The translations under genes were made by a program, and so were the position numbers. DNA of 64,000 bases from Rhodospirillaceae bacterium (GTDB lineage: Bacteria; Pseudomonadota; Alphaproteobacteria; Thalassobaculales; Thalassobaculaceae), in the NCBI GenBank assembly GCA_002690995.1, contig NZGS01000134.1:59198-123197 (forward strand), in the 5' to 3' direction. The stretch's first letter is position 1, and each line of letters begins with the position of its first letter. Of this stretch, positions 18,281-27,277 are shown piece by piece. The notes under the pieces were generated by a model, which saw only the letters and a list, made by a program, of their open reading frames with translations, ran no database searches and had not been told where the DNA came from.

Positions 18281-19189
18281 TCAGTTGTCTCTGATAATCG
18301 TGCCATGTCCTTGAGATGTGAACAACTCTAGCAGCACTGCATGGGGCACTCTTCCATCCAGAATAACTGCAGCCTCTGCTCCTTTTTTTACTGCTTCAAT
18401 GCATGTCTCAACTTTAGGGATCATCCCCCCTGATATAACACCCTCCTTCTGTAATTTATTCGCCTCATTAATAGTAAGCTCCGGTATAAGCTTACCATCT
18501 TTTGCTAGTACGCCTTCTACGTCAGTAAGCATTAACATTCTCTGGGCCCCTGTTGCACCCGCTATAGCGCCTGCAGCTGTATCTGCGTTAACATTATATG
18601 TTTCGCCGTCTTCCCCATACCCAACGGGAGCTATAACCGGAATAAACCCGTCCGAGATAAGTGTGTTTATCAACTTACTATCAACGGATTTTGGTTCACC
18701 AACAAAACCTAGATCCGTCACTTTCTCAATATTGCTGTCAGGATCTAATGATCTATGCGTCAATTTGTTCACGGTGAGCAGGTTGGCATCTTTTCCTGAA
18801 ATACCAACAGCCTTCCCACCGGATTTATTTATAGCTGCAGCAATAGACTTATTTATTGATCCCGCTAAAACCATCTCAACTATTTCGACAGTAGCCTTAT
18901 CTGTAACGCGCAAGCCATCAACAAATTCGCTTTTTATAGCCATTCTTTCCAGCATTTGTCCAATTTGAGGACCTCCTCCATGAACCACTATAGGGTTAGT
19001 TCCAACTTGACGTAGCAATACCATGTCTGACGCAAATGTATTAAACAGATTGCCATCACCCATCGCGTGACCACCAAATTTTACAACTACTCTAGAATCA
19101 GCATATCGTCGCATAAATGGAAGAGCGTCTGTTAAAATACTCGCCTTTGCTAGCCAATCGCTGCGTGACTCAATATCTGAACGGCTCAT
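18281..19189 (-). CDS. argB: Acetylglutamate kinase
   Basis: 302 residues. It phosphorylates N-acetylglutamate in arginine synthesis. The N-terminal [10 protein letters not shown], the [10 protein letters not shown] loop and the C-terminal nucleotide-binding GGMIPKVE and [16 protein letters not shown] are clear. The N-terminal extension before the kinase core is typical of arginine-sensitive, hexameric forms, so feedback inhibition is likely. It follows engB in the same direction after 56 bases. Confidence 0.96.
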   Translation of the reverse strand: MSRSDIESRSDWLAKASILTDALPFMRRYADSRVVVKFGGHAMGDGNLFNTFASDMVLLRQVGTNPIVVHGGGPQIGQMLERMAIKSEFVDGLRVTDKATVEIVEMVLAGSINKSIAAAINKSGGKAVGISGKDANLLTVNKLTHRSLDPDSNIEKVTDLGFVGEPKSVDSKLINTLISDGFIPVIAPVGYGEDGETYNVNADTAAGAIAGATGAQRMLMLTDVEGVLAKDGKLIPELTINEANKLQKEGVISGGMIPKVETCIEAVKKGAEAAVILDGRVPHAVLLELFTSQGHGTIIRDN

Positions 19190-19245
19190 TGTTAATGCTC
19201 CTGAATAGAGATGTTTTATAAGTATGGTCTAGAGCAATAGCAATG

Positions 19246-19908
19246 CTACAAGACTAATTCAGCCAAACTCGCTCTCAACTCTTTTAATCCGGTTTTGGCT
19301 TGTGCACTAGTTTGAATTAAAATCGGGAACGCGGCCGGCCTCTTTTTCAATTCCTCCTTAGTCACCGTTATATTATGCCGTAGCTCATTCTGGCTAGTCT
19401 TGTCTACTTTTGTAAACACAAGCTGGTAGACTACTGCAGCACTGTCCATGAGATCCATCATCTCCCTATCAACATCCTTTAAACCTCGCCTTGCGTCGAT
19501 GAGTAAACACATTCTCCTCAGCGGGACGCGGCCTCTAAGGAATAGTTTCATTGTGTGGGTCCATCTTGCCACCTGTGCTTTTGAGACTCTTGCGTAACCG
19601 TATCCTGGAAGGTCTACAATTATAATTTTATCTCCTAGATTAAAGAAGTTAAGTTGTTGCGTCCTTCCTGGGGTGTTCGAAGTCCGCGCTAGCGACTTCT
19701 GCCCCGTTATTGCATTGATAAGGCTTGACTTTCCGACGTTAGAGCGTCCAACAAACGCCACTTCTGGTAGAGACGCTTGGGGGAGATTTTGGAGAGTATC
19801 CGTCCCATGAAAAAATTTACACTGCTGAGAGAATAAGTATCTCCCCTGCTCAATCTGCAGCGAATCAAAGTCAGGCTCTCCAGCTGAACTAAGGTTCTCC
19901 TTAGCCAT
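19246..19908 (-). CDS. engB: Ribosome biogenesis GTP-binding protein YihA/EngB (YsxC)
   Basis: 220 residues. G1 is GRSNVGKSSLIN, G2/G3 are TPGRTQQLNFF and DLPGYGYA, G4 is TKVD and G5 is QTSA. It is an essential GTPase for large-subunit assembly. It follows yidC after 12 bases, the common rpmH-rnpA-yidD-yidC-engB order. Confidence 0.96.
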   Translation of the reverse strand: MAKENLSSAGEPDFDSLQIEQGRYLFSQQCKFFHGTDTLQNLPQASLPEVAFVGRSNVGKSSLINAITGQKSLARTSNTPGRTQQLNFFNLGDKIIIVDLPGYGYARVSKAQVARWTHTMKLFLRGRVPLRRMCLLIDARRGLKDVDREMMDLMDSAAVVYQLVFTKVDKTSQNELRHNITVTKEELKKRPAAFPILIQTSAQAKTGLKELRASLAELVL

Positions 19909-19920
19909 AAAACTAGACCT

Positions 19921-21669
19921 TTATTTTACGCCCATCCTATACATAATTAAGCGTTGTTGAGCTATAGATAAAAGGTTATTCCACGTCCAATAGATGACCA
20001 AGCCCGCGGGGAAAGTTCCCAACAAAAACGTAAAAAAGAGGGGTAAAAACATAAACACCTTAGCTTGAACCGGATCTGTTGGCTGCGGATTTAATCTCTG
20101 TTGAAGCCACATCGTTAATCCCATAAGAATTGGCCAAATACCTATCATCAAAAAGTCAGGCGGCGTCCAAGGTATAAGACCAAATGCATTAAAAATCGAT
20201 GTAGGATCTGCAACAGAAAGATCCTTTATCCATCCATAAAATGGCGCATGCCGCATTTCAATATTTACGAATAAGACTTTATAAAGCGCAAAAAATACAG
20301 GTATTTGCAACAAAATTGGCAGACAACCTGATGCAGGATTAACTTTTTCTTTTTTATAGATCGCCATCATTTCTTGGTTAAGGCGCATTTTATCGTCGCC
20401 ATATTGTTCTCTTAACGTCATAAGCTTTGGTGTTAAATCGCGCATTTTCGCCATTGAACGATAAGATTTGTTGGCTAATGGATAAAAGACTGCTTTAACC
20501 AAAACGGTAAAAGCAAGAATAGCTAGCCCAAAATTTCCTAGGTATGAGTTTAACCACGAGATCGCGTAGAAGAATGGCTTGGTTAGGAAATAGAACCAGC
20601 CAAAGTCTACTGCTAAATCAAAGTTTTGGATTCCAAATTTTTCACTGTAAGCGTCTAAAAGTTTAACTTCCTTCGCCCCAGCAAAAAGGCGATTTGTAAT
20701 CTCAATACTGGCGCCAGCCGCCAAACTCGAACTCTGGCCTATGTAATCAACCTGGTATCTATCGTCTTTATTTTCTATTGAGTGAACGAACCGATACGTA
20801 AAATTTTCGGCTTGATCCGGCACCAAGGCTGCCAACCAATATTTATCTGTTATACCAATCCAGCCTCCATTGGATGTTACTTCTATTTTTCTTGTTTCTT
20901 GAACATCGTCATAATCATATTCACGAAGCGTCCCGTCGAAAACACCCAAAGGTCCTTCGTGAAGAATGTAGAACCCCAGCGTGTCAGGCGTACCAGACCT
21001 TGCAATTAACCCATAAGGGAATAGTGCAGTTGAAGTTTTTCCTGTATTAGTCACTTTTTGCGTAACAGTGACCATGTACCCTTCATCAAGTGAATACGTC
21101 CTTTCAAATTTTAGACCGGCGCCATTATCCCAAGATAATGTAACTGGTTGCCCTGGCTTAAGCTGCTTACCATCAGACGACCAGATAGTGGAAGGACCTG
21201 GAAGATTAGGGCTATCAGATCCTCCAACCCATCCAAATTCGGCAAAATATGATTTAGGAACCTCTGAGGGGTGAAGCAAATGAATTCTTTCTGAGTTAAC
21301 CTCAACAGTTTGTCCATATTGCTTTAAAACAAGGTCATCTAGCCGCGCTCCAACAAGTGATATGGAGCCAACAAGCGTTGGGCTTTCAATTCCTACTCGT
21401 GGCGCAGATTTTAGAGCCTCTGCCCGCTTTTGAGCGGTTAACACCTCAGATTTCACGCCAGGGGCAGATACTCCTCCCCCTGGGGCTTGGACCGAGGCGT
21501 CATCGCCTTGATTGGAAGGAGTGGGAAGTTGTGATTTATCTTGAGCAGCTATTTGCGCTTGCCTTTCTCTCTCCTTTTCCAACTTTGGAAACTCATAAAA
21601 GAATTGAAATCCTAATAAGATGGCCAGTGAAATAGCAATTGCTATTAGCATATTTTTTTGATCACTCAT
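19921..21669 (-). CDS. yidC: Membrane protein insertase YidC
   Basis: 582 residues. An N-terminal anchor (about residues 6-22) is followed by the large periplasmic domain with a Pro/Gly/Gln-rich linker. The conserved C-terminal 60KD_IMP region has five helices, starting at LTKPFFYAISWLNSYLGNFGLAILAF in pieces, with the PASGCLPILLQIPVFFALYKVL stretch. Start is the ATG at 21669 (MSDQKNML); it overlaps the yidD stop by 8 bases, so the two are coupled. Confidence 0.95.
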   Translation of the reverse strand: MSDQKNMLIAIAISLAILLGFQFFYEFPKLEKERERQAQIAAQDKSQLPTPSNQGDDASVQAPGGGVSAPGVKSEVLTAQKRAEALKSAPRVGIESPTLVGSISLVGARLDDLVLKQYGQTVEVNSERIHLLHPSEVPKSYFAEFGWVGGSDSPNLPGPSTIWSSDGKQLKPGQPVTLSWDNGAGLKFERTYSLDEGYMVTVTQKVTNTGKTSTALFPYGLIARSGTPDTLGFYILHEGPLGVFDGTLREYDYDDVQETRKIEVTSNGGWIGITDKYWLAALVPDQAENFTYRFVHSIENKDDRYQVDYIGQSSSLAAGASIEITNRLFAGAKEVKLLDAYSEKFGIQNFDLAVDFGWFYFLTKPFFYAISWLNSYLGNFGLAILAFTVLVKAVFYPLANKSYRSMAKMRDLTPKLMTLREQYGDDKMRLNQEMMAIYKKEKVNPASGCLPILLQIPVFFALYKVLFVNIEMRHAPFYGWIKDLSVADPTSIFNAFGLIPWTPPDFLMIGIWPILMGLTMWLQQRLNPQPTDPVQAKVFMFLPLFFTFLLGTFPAGLVIYWTWNNLLSIAQQRLIMYRMGVK

Positions 21670-21964
21670 GATAACATCGCCTATTTTGGTCAGGAGCCCT
21701 TGGTGGCACAGGATCAATTCCCGAACCCCCCAATGGGTTACACTTTATAACTCTCTTAATCGATAAAAATAAACCTATAATGACACCGTGTTTATCTAAA
21801 GCCTCGAGAGCATATTCTGAGCATGTTGGGAAAAATCTGCATTCATTGCCTAAAAAAGAAGAAAACGTCAGTCTGTAGAATTGTATTAAGAGCTTCAATA
21901 ATAACAACAAAAGATAATGTAAAAACCTAAAAATCGCCTGCGCTGGTCGGAGTAGCTGCAACAT
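21662..21964 (-). CDS. yidD: Membrane protein insertion efficiency factor YidD
   Basis: 100 residues. The family signature is present: CRFFPTCSEYALEAL, HG, and RVIKCNPLGGSGIDPVP with its cysteines. A hydrophobic N-terminal helix is longer than usual. It lies between rnpA and yidC and overlaps yidC, the standard position for an accessory factor of YidC. Confidence 0.93.
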   Translation of the reverse strand: MLQLLRPAQAIFRFLHYLLLLLLKLLIQFYRLTFSSFLGNECRFFPTCSEYALEALDKHGVIIGLFLSIKRVIKCNPLGGSGIDPVPPRAPDQNRRCYHE

Positions 21965-21981
21965 ATTTAACTCATTCTTTT

Positions 21982-22350
21982 TTAAATGGTTTTTTGATGT
22001 ATCTTCCTAAGTGCTGCCCTAGTGTCTTCAAGTAGCAAATCGTATGGTCTATCTAAAGTCACCAATCTGCCAATGAAAACATAATCCCAAGATTGAAAAC
22101 CTTCTTTAGGCAAAACATCTGACGCGATGGATTTTAACCTCCTTCGCGCCCTATTTCTCTTGACTGCATTACCCACTCTCTTGCTTACGGTGAAACCAAC
22201 CCTCGGGTGGAGATGGCTACGGCTATTAGCGACGGGTGCCGCTTGAATAACCAAACCTGACTCAGCAACAGAAGTACCTCGCTGCTTTACCCTAAGGTAT
22301 TCCGAGCGCTTCAGTATCCGGGTCAAGCGGTTCGACTTAATGTATCGCAT
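21982..22350 (-). CDS. rnpA: Ribonuclease P protein component
   Basis: About 122 residues. It is the protein subunit of RNase P, which matures tRNA 5' ends. Motifs are LKRSEYLRVKQRG at the N-terminus, RVGFTVSKRVGNAVKRNRARRRL (the RNR motif) in the middle and FIGR near the C-terminus. I start at the ATG at 22350 (MRYIKSNRL); the frame stays open to a TTG touching the rpmH stop at 22377. Neither start has a strong ribosome-binding site, so translational coupling to rpmH is plausible. Confidence 0.92.
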   Translation of the reverse strand: MRYIKSNRLTRILKRSEYLRVKQRGTSVAESGLVIQAAPVANSRSHLHPRVGFTVSKRVGNAVKRNRARRRLKSIASDVLPKEGFQSWDYVFIGRLVTLDRPYDLLLEDTRAALRKIHQKTI

Positions 22351-22377
22351 AGTGCTTATGGGGCTCAAACTTCCCAA

Positions 22378-22512
22378 TTAAGCTGAGAGTTTAGCACGTC
22401 CTTTAGCTCGCCTTGCTCGCAATACACGGCGGCCGCCGACTGTAGCCATACGAGATCTAAATCCATGACGTCTTTTACGAACAAGCACACTCGGTTGAAA
22501 TGTTCTTTTCAC
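22378..22512 (-). CDS. rpmH: 50S ribosomal protein L34
   Basis: 44 residues, read directly from the sequence: it begins [18 protein letters not shown] and ends in a basic, Ala-rich tail [12 protein letters not shown]. This is unmistakably L34. The start codon is GTG with GGAG 8 bases upstream. It leads the rpmH-rnpA-yidD-yidC-engB-argB run and has its own promoter. Confidence 0.96.
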   Translation of the reverse strand: MKRTFQPSVLVRKRRHGFRSRMATVGGRRVLRARRAKGRAKLSA

Positions 22513-22563
22513 AGAAAAACTCCGTCAAAATACTCGATTTGCCTCAAAAAATATTGAACCGGC

Positions 22564-22592
22564 TGTATATCGGTTAACAAGCGATAAGTCAA
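22564..22592 (-). promoter_or_regulatory. Sigma-70 promoter of rpmH operon
   Basis: On the minus strand TTGACT (22592-22587) and TATACA (22569-22564) are 17 bases apart. The predicted start lies about 45 bases upstream of the rpmH GTG. It also lies downstream of the gpt-like gene, so that gene may read into it. Confidence 0.65.
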
Positions 22593-22632
22593 TCCAAGGT
22601 TATGAAAAAGCCCTAAGTTAAAGAGAAACAAG

Positions 22633-23142
22633 TTAGCGATTATTAAAACTGATAGGATCAACGGGTCTTGGTTCTAAGTCCCAAGGAAAATAAATCCATG
22701 TATCTTGACTTACTTCAGTAACGAAGGTGTCTACTAACGGCCGTCCTGCAGGCTTTGCATAAACAGTCGCGAAGTGAGCCTTGGGTAAAAGGGCTCTGAC
22801 AGCTTTTGCAGTCTCACCAGTATCAACTAAATCATCAACGATAAGCCAATTTTTTCCTGTTTTAGTATAACTTGGTGCCTTTACTATCTGAACAGTCTCT
22901 TGTTGCTTTTCGTCAAGCTTTTCTGCAGAATTATCATGATAACTAATGGCACTTAATGTGTCGACAACCCTTATTTCCAATTCACGGGCTACAATAGCAG
23001 CCGGCACCAATCCGCCCCGAGTAATCGCGATTACACCGTCAAATTTGGGCTCCTCTAAAAGGCGCCATGCAAGAGCCTTTGCAGTTCTGTGAAGCTCTTC
23101 CCAACTTACTGGGAACCCCTTTGTGTAAACGGATTCCTGCAT
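22633..23142 (-). CDS. gpt: Xanthine/guanine phosphoribosyltransferase
   Basis: 169 residues. It joins PRPP to guanine, xanthine or hypoxanthine in purine salvage. The PRPP loop is WLIVDDLVDTGET, the flexible-loop region begins SAISYH, and AITRGGLVPA plus a C-terminal YFPWDLEP motif match the E. coli Gpt type. The ATG at 23142 has GGAGGAA 4-10 bases upstream; a TTG at 23154 would overlap that site. Confidence 0.92.
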   Translation of the reverse strand: MQESVYTKGFPVSWEELHRTAKALAWRLLEEPKFDGVIAITRGGLVPAAIVARELEIRVVDTLSAISYHDNSAEKLDEKQQETVQIVKAPSYTKTGKNWLIVDDLVDTGETAKAVRALLPKAHFATVYAKPAGRPLVDTFVTEVSQDTWIYFPWDLEPRPVDPISFNNR

Positions 23143-23190
23143 ACATTCCTCCAATTTTCTTAAATGAAGTTATATCTTATTTCAAATAGT

Positions 23191-23652
23191 TTAGATGATT
23201 TTTCCTTTGATATTGAAGAGTTGCACGCCAGCTATGCGCCACCCCTCATCTTCATCTTTGATCATTAAATAAACTACTCTAGCCGCCTGACCATCGGTTC
23301 CAATCAAATGAAAGACAAAACCAGGAGCAACACCAAAGTTTTCAACACCTTGGAAGGAAATGGAACGCGGCCGGTAGACAATTTTATATCCTTTAAGGAC
23401 CATTTCTTTAAATCTCTGCGGACTACCAAAACGTTTTCGTATAGCTGGGGAAGCAAAACTGAAAGCTTTAGACCAGTCATCTATTGCCATCGCTTCTATT
23501 TGAGCTTCTATGACGGCCTTCGCGTTATCTTTTGCTAACTCTGAGGCAACGGCTTCAGTTGTAAGAAAAGAACTATGGAGTACTACTACACCGAACAACC
23601 ACAACCATAATTTTCTGATTGCAAACAAGCTGATACTGCTAGGGGCTTCCAT
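23191..23652 (-). CDS. DUF4864 exported protein
   Basis: 153 residues with an N-terminal signal or anchor (KLWLWLFGVVVLHSSFLTTEAVA). The mature part has the DUF4864 pattern: VIEAQIEAMAIDDWSKAFSFASPAIRKRF, a FKEMVLKGYKIVYRP block, and a closing GWRIAGVQL strand. The function is unknown; the fold looks like an NTF2-type domain. It lies 20 bases after the OmpA-like lipoprotein gene and may share its transcript. Confidence 0.75.
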   Translation of the reverse strand: MEAPSSISLFAIRKLWLWLFGVVVLHSSFLTTEAVASELAKDNAKAVIEAQIEAMAIDDWSKAFSFASPAIRKRFGSPQRFKEMVLKGYKIVYRPRSISFQGVENFGVAPGFVFHLIGTDGQAARVVYLMIKDEDEGWRIAGVQLFNIKGKII

Positions 23653-23672
23653 TAATTTTTTTAAAGTCTTTT

Positions 23673-24854
23673 CTAACGCAAGTAAATGTGAACTTCGTTT
23701 CCTGGGTTATTCGCGGATGTCTCAGCAGACATCATAACTCTACTTGGTGGAAGTCCCATGTCCACTAGTGAACGCAGTACTGCCTGAGCGTTTCGTCTTG
23801 TTGCATTACTATTCAAGGCAGACTTCGCCACTCCACCAGACATGGAACTGACTGCAATCAAGTTAAATGTTGCATCAGGCTTACGTTGAAGAACCCTATT
23901 TATTGCGGTATACAGTGCCTGTTCATAATTTACGTTTGGACGATCAAATCTGATCACTACAATTGGTTTATCACGGGTTCGTCTTATGTTTGAAATACCT
24001 GATTTATCGGCCTCTGCCTTAGCTGATCCCATTGTGTAGGAAGTGGTCGCCAGGCTTGGGCCAAAAAATTCTCCATTTTTCACAGCAAGGGCAAGTGTAT
24101 TTAGTTCACCTCGCTCATTAGCTATGTAGTTAGTCTGACGCCTGATGTCGTCGCTTAACTCCGTTAGGAGTCGCTCTATTAAAATTACCGTTTGGCTGAC
24201 ATCATCCTCCAAGACGGCTAATTGCGAGTGATCTTCATCTATTGCGCCAGATAAACCAAACGCTGCTTTGGTCGAATCTAATATGTAAGCTGAGAGCGCT
24301 GCGTCAGCAGCTACCCGGCTAGATAAAGCCGTCATGGCGCTTAAATCGTTGTTTACCTTTTCTAACTGAGCTTGCGATGAATTCCATTCTTTAACCAACA
24401 CAGGGTTTCCAGGAGTAGTGCCTAGTTGAAGCCTGGACCGCATTGAAGCTACTCTCTTATGGTATCCTCGAGAGTTGGCATTAGCTAACCGCCTTGCATT
24501 CTGCAAATCATTATTCTGCTTTTGAACTGATGTCTGTAATCGTTTCAGGTCATCTCTCAAGGAGGCCACTTTGTTACCTACGACAGTTCCTGTATTTCTG
24601 CCGGGAGTAGCTGGCTTTACTCTAAAATTTGTAGCGCCCAGTTTTGGCGGTTTATTGGACAAACCGCGCGAATTGCTTGCTAACGTTGTCGTTTTTGCTC
24701 CCGACGAGTTGATCACTATCTTCTGTGGTGGCTTCTTAGTTGCCTTAGGCACTGCTCCTGAAAGCGAAGGCCAAAGCGCATTTGTCGTGAAAGTACAACC
24801 GGCGAATAGAAACGCCGATCCAATCAATGTAACAACTGTAACTGCTTTTTTCAT
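23673..24854 (-). CDS. Lipoprotein with coiled coil and C-terminal OmpA-like domain
   Basis: 393 residues. A lipobox LFAGC (Cys about residue 19) ends the signal peptide. A basic, disordered region follows, then coiled-coil-like stretches (about 95-125 and 160-245). The C-terminal 100 residues (PIVVIRFDRPNVNYEQAL to the end) look like an OmpA/MotB peptidoglycan-binding domain, with NATRRNAQAVLRSLVDMGLPPSRV near the end. It probably links the outer membrane to peptidoglycan. The exact family is not recognised, and the canonical OmpA residues are only partly matched. Confidence 0.72.
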   Translation of the reverse strand: MKKAVTVVTLIGSAFLFAGCTFTTNALWPSLSGAVPKATKKPPQKIVINSSGAKTTTLASNSRGLSNKPPKLGATNFRVKPATPGRNTGTVVGNKVASLRDDLKRLQTSVQKQNNDLQNARRLANANSRGYHKRVASMRSRLQLGTTPGNPVLVKEWNSSQAQLEKVNNDLSAMTALSSRVAADAALSAYILDSTKAAFGLSGAIDEDHSQLAVLEDDVSQTVILIERLLTELSDDIRRQTNYIANERGELNTLALAVKNGEFFGPSLATTSYTMGSAKAEADKSGISNIRRTRDKPIVVIRFDRPNVNYEQALYTAINRVLQRKPDATFNLIAVSSMSGGVAKSALNSNATRRNAQAVLRSLVDMGLPPSRVMMSAETSANNPGNEVHIYLR

Positions 24855-25046
24855 TGGACGCCATCACCCTATGATTTGTTGACGTTTCCTATCTTGATCA
24901 CAAAATACGTTTTCCACCAGCTTTTAAGCGATAGAAGATCATATAAAACCGTTAAAACCGCTTAATACTATATAAACTGAGCGATTGCTACAAGTTGTTT
25001 TGAACTTAAACACTTTTTGCCCAAGTTATTTCATTTTTAGGTTTGC

Positions 25047-25076
25047 TTGACTTACCGACGGCTCAGACGTTAATAC
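25047..25076 (+). promoter_or_regulatory. Promoter of tRNA-Arg
   Basis: TTGACT (25047-25052), an 18-base spacer and TAATAC (25071-25076). The predicted start is about eight bases before the mature tRNA 5' end. Confidence 0.5.
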
Positions 25077-25089
25077 TGGTCACATCGGG

Positions 25090-25166
25090 GCGCCCGTAGC
25101 TCAATTGGATAGAGCGTCTGACTACGAATCAGGAGGTTGGGAGTTCGAGTCTTCCCGGGCGCGCCA
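25090..25166 (+). tRNA. tRNA-Arg (anticodon ACG)
   Basis: 77 bases including an encoded CCA. The acceptor GCGCCCG pairs with CGGGCGC. The D arm is GCTC/GAGC, the anticodon loop CTACGAA gives ACG, and the T arm carries TTCGAGT. ACG is deaminated to ICG and reads CGU, CGC and CGA. It lies on the plus strand between two minus-strand genes. Confidence 0.97.
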
Positions 25167-25185
25167 GCTTTCCTAGTTTAGCAGC

Positions 25186-26289
25186 CTATATTTCTCCAAA
25201 TAGAAAGCCCAGAAGTGCGAAGCGATTTCCCTTTCGCATTTCTACAACTTCATGCAGCAAAGAGCAGGAAAAAACGATAGCTGATCCCGTTTTTGGCTTA
25301 TATAGCTTTGGACTGAATTCCGGGAACTTTAATTCAGCCCCTTCGTAGCATTCGCTATTTAAGTTAATTGTCACAGCAAACCGTCTGTGAGCTACACTGG
25401 CTTCATTATTATCCCTATGGCCCACCTTTTCTCCGCCACGCACTCCCTCATACCTAGCAATTCTATAACGTTCGTGCCGTGTTATTTCATAATTAAATGC
25501 CCTTTTTATTTCTGGAAAAAGCCTTTTCTGGAGTCTATCACTTATAAAATTTTGCGTGTCAGCTTCTACTACCCAATGATCCACCCTATCTTGGCGCCCT
25601 TGATCAGGAATTCGCATTTTACAGTCCGTTTTCCTGTTACCTAGCTGCATATGCCCCGGCTCAACGAAATCACGTCCTCTCGTTTCAAATATGTTCATCA
25701 AATGAAGGCAGTCTTGCTGGTTGAAAACGTTTGGCACCAAAAGCACTGGCGGATGAGCACAAGGTAGAGTTTCCTCCAAATCGTTTTTGTAGTTTTCAAT
25801 CATATTCATCAAAGCGTTTATTAGTGCCTCGACGTGCTCGTCATTACAAGACTGCTCAAATCCTTGAATGTTCAGGATATGTTGGTTTGGTTCTAATATT
25901 ATCAACGTGCAGCTACTTTCGGATGCTCCCACTTGGTCTAATACCGATCCCCCACCATCAATTAACGTCATAGCGCCAGCTTTTTGGGCCTCTGGAACCG
26001 TGCCCAATCCAATAGTTTTCAAATTTGGCGCTGCTCCAAGACCAGGAAGTAAATTTGAAGATTTTTGCTGGTTCGTTTTTGTTACTGAGAATAACTTTAC
26101 CCCGAGCGAGTCTAGTAACGAACGTTTATCAGAAATTTTCAAAAAGACAGACTGCAAAACGCTATTTTTGGAATGATAAACGATTAGAATACTGAACCTA
26201 CCTGCTATTGGCGGCATAGAAATATTGATGTTCTCATTAAGAGGGCCAACAAAATTCCAATCAGGGCAAATATCTCCAACTTCTAACAT
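25186..26289 (-). CDS. Peroxiredoxin-like/2-oxoglutarate-Fe(II) oxygenase fusion protein
   Basis: 367 residues, two domains. The first 165 look like a thioredoxin/AhpC fold (LEVGDICPDWNFVGPL, RFSILIVYHSKNS, TLIDGGGSVLD), but no resolving CxxC or peroxidatic Thr-x-x-Cys is visible. Residues about 175-367 form a prolyl-4-hydroxylase-like domain with the metal triad His291, Asp293 and His346 and the 2-oxoglutarate Arg356 (KGNRFALLGFLF). The substrate is unknown. It ends 20 bases from tRNA-Arg on the opposite strand. Confidence 0.8.
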   Translation of the reverse strand: MLEVGDICPDWNFVGPLNENINISMPPIAGRFSILIVYHSKNSVLQSVFLKISDKRSLLDSLGVKLFSVTKTNQQKSSNLLPGLGAAPNLKTIGLGTVPEAQKAGAMTLIDGGGSVLDQVGASESSCTLIILEPNQHILNIQGFEQSCNDEHVEALINALMNMIENYKNDLEETLPCAHPPVLLVPNVFNQQDCLHLMNIFETRGRDFVEPGHMQLGNRKTDCKMRIPDQGRQDRVDHWVVEADTQNFISDRLQKRLFPEIKRAFNYEITRHERYRIARYEGVRGGEKVGHRDNNEASVAHRRFAVTINLNSECYEGAELKFPEFSPKLYKPKTGSAIVFSCSLLHEVVEMRKGNRFALLGFLFGEI

Positions 26290-26363
26290 TTTCTCACCAT
26301 CGAGTTTTAAACAGCAAATCGTTATTTTTTTTCATCAAGATGTAAACTAATATCCAAAAGCAA

Positions 26364-26388
26364 GAAACCGGTCACATTGACCGGTTTC
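26364..26388 (-). terminator. Hairpin terminator after the PuuD-like gene
   Basis: GAAACCGGTCA (26364-26374) and TGACCGGTTTC (26378-26388) form a perfect 11-bp stem with a 3-base loop. On the minus strand it is followed by TTGCTTTTGG, a poor T-tract. It lies 30 bases after the PuuD-like stop and before the 2OG-oxygenase gene. Confidence 0.6.
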
Positions 26389-26417
26389 CCTACTACTAAG
26401 TAAAAAATGACTAAGTC

Positions 26418-27026
26418 TTAGTATAGATTTTGAGCTACAACCATTGCATATAACATTGGAATTGAAAGCAGTGTATTAGTTCGTGAAAATAACATAGCTG
26501 TTCGCGCAGAAGCAGCCTTTGTATCAGCATCAGCTTCCACAATCCCCAAGGCTTTTTTCTGATTGGGCCAGATAACAAACCATACATTAAACCACATTAT
26601 TGCGCCAAGCCACATTCCGATACCGATCGCAGTATGTTTTGCAACTCCGTCGGCCAATCCTAATTGAATTGCACCAACCAGGTAGCCATTAATCCAAGCC
26701 AAAAGTAAGCCAGTTATGATGGTTGCCATGGCTCCCCAGCGGAACCAAAAAAGTACTGCCGGAGCTATTACTTTACTTATTGCAGGCTTTTGATCGTCAG
26801 GGATATTTGGCATATTGGGTATCTGAACAAAATTAAGATACCACAGCAACCCGATCCACATTACACCACTCAATACATGTAACCATCTTAGAAAAAACGC
26901 CGCATAACTATGGTCAATCGCAAATTTATCCGCACCAGGCGTTTGCGATACGACTATAACCATTATAACTGTAAGCACTAGACCTGCGATTATAGTATTA
27001 CGCAAGTTGCTCAAAATTGCTGCCAT
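26418..27026 (-). CDS. PuuD-like membrane protein (urate oxidase N-terminal/DUF989 domain)
   Basis: 202 residues with about five membrane helices. The conserved FFLRWLHVLSGVMWIGLLWYLNF with a likely haem-ligand His, RWGAMATIITGL and MWLGAIMWFNVWFVIWPNQ match the N-terminal membrane part of PuuD. Full PuuD urate hydroxylases carry a C-terminal cytochrome c domain; this protein lacks it. Urate oxidation is therefore not assured. The ATG at 27026 has GGGGGAA upstream. Confidence 0.78.
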   Translation of the reverse strand: MAAILSNLRNTIIAGLVLTVIMVIVVSQTPGADKFAIDHSYAAFFLRWLHVLSGVMWIGLLWYLNFVQIPNMPNIPDDQKPAISKVIAPAVLFWFRWGAMATIITGLLLAWINGYLVGAIQLGLADGVAKHTAIGIGMWLGAIMWFNVWFVIWPNQKKALGIVEADADTKAASARTAMLFSRTNTLLSIPMLYAMVVAQNLY

Positions 27027-27277
27027 AATTTCCCCCAAAACTATTAGTTGTTTTTATCAGCATCAGTTGGTTTCTAATAATGCCAACGGCATTCTCGAAA
27101 CAAAAAACTCCTGTTATTGTAAATGAGTCTAGAAACGAATAAAAGGGGGTATTGAAAATTTGCAACATTACCCACCAGAAATTATGGGTTTTTAAGCTTT
27201 TACTATACTCTTAGACTTCAAAAAAATACGAGAAAAAGAGTTTACAAAATATTCACTTGGGCTGGAACAAAGTAAAA

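Noticed and set aside
21982-22377. rnpA starting at the TTG that touches the rpmH stop
   Set aside because: RnpA proteins normally begin close to the RLxxxxEF-type motif; the nine extra residues have no family support. It remains possible by coupling.
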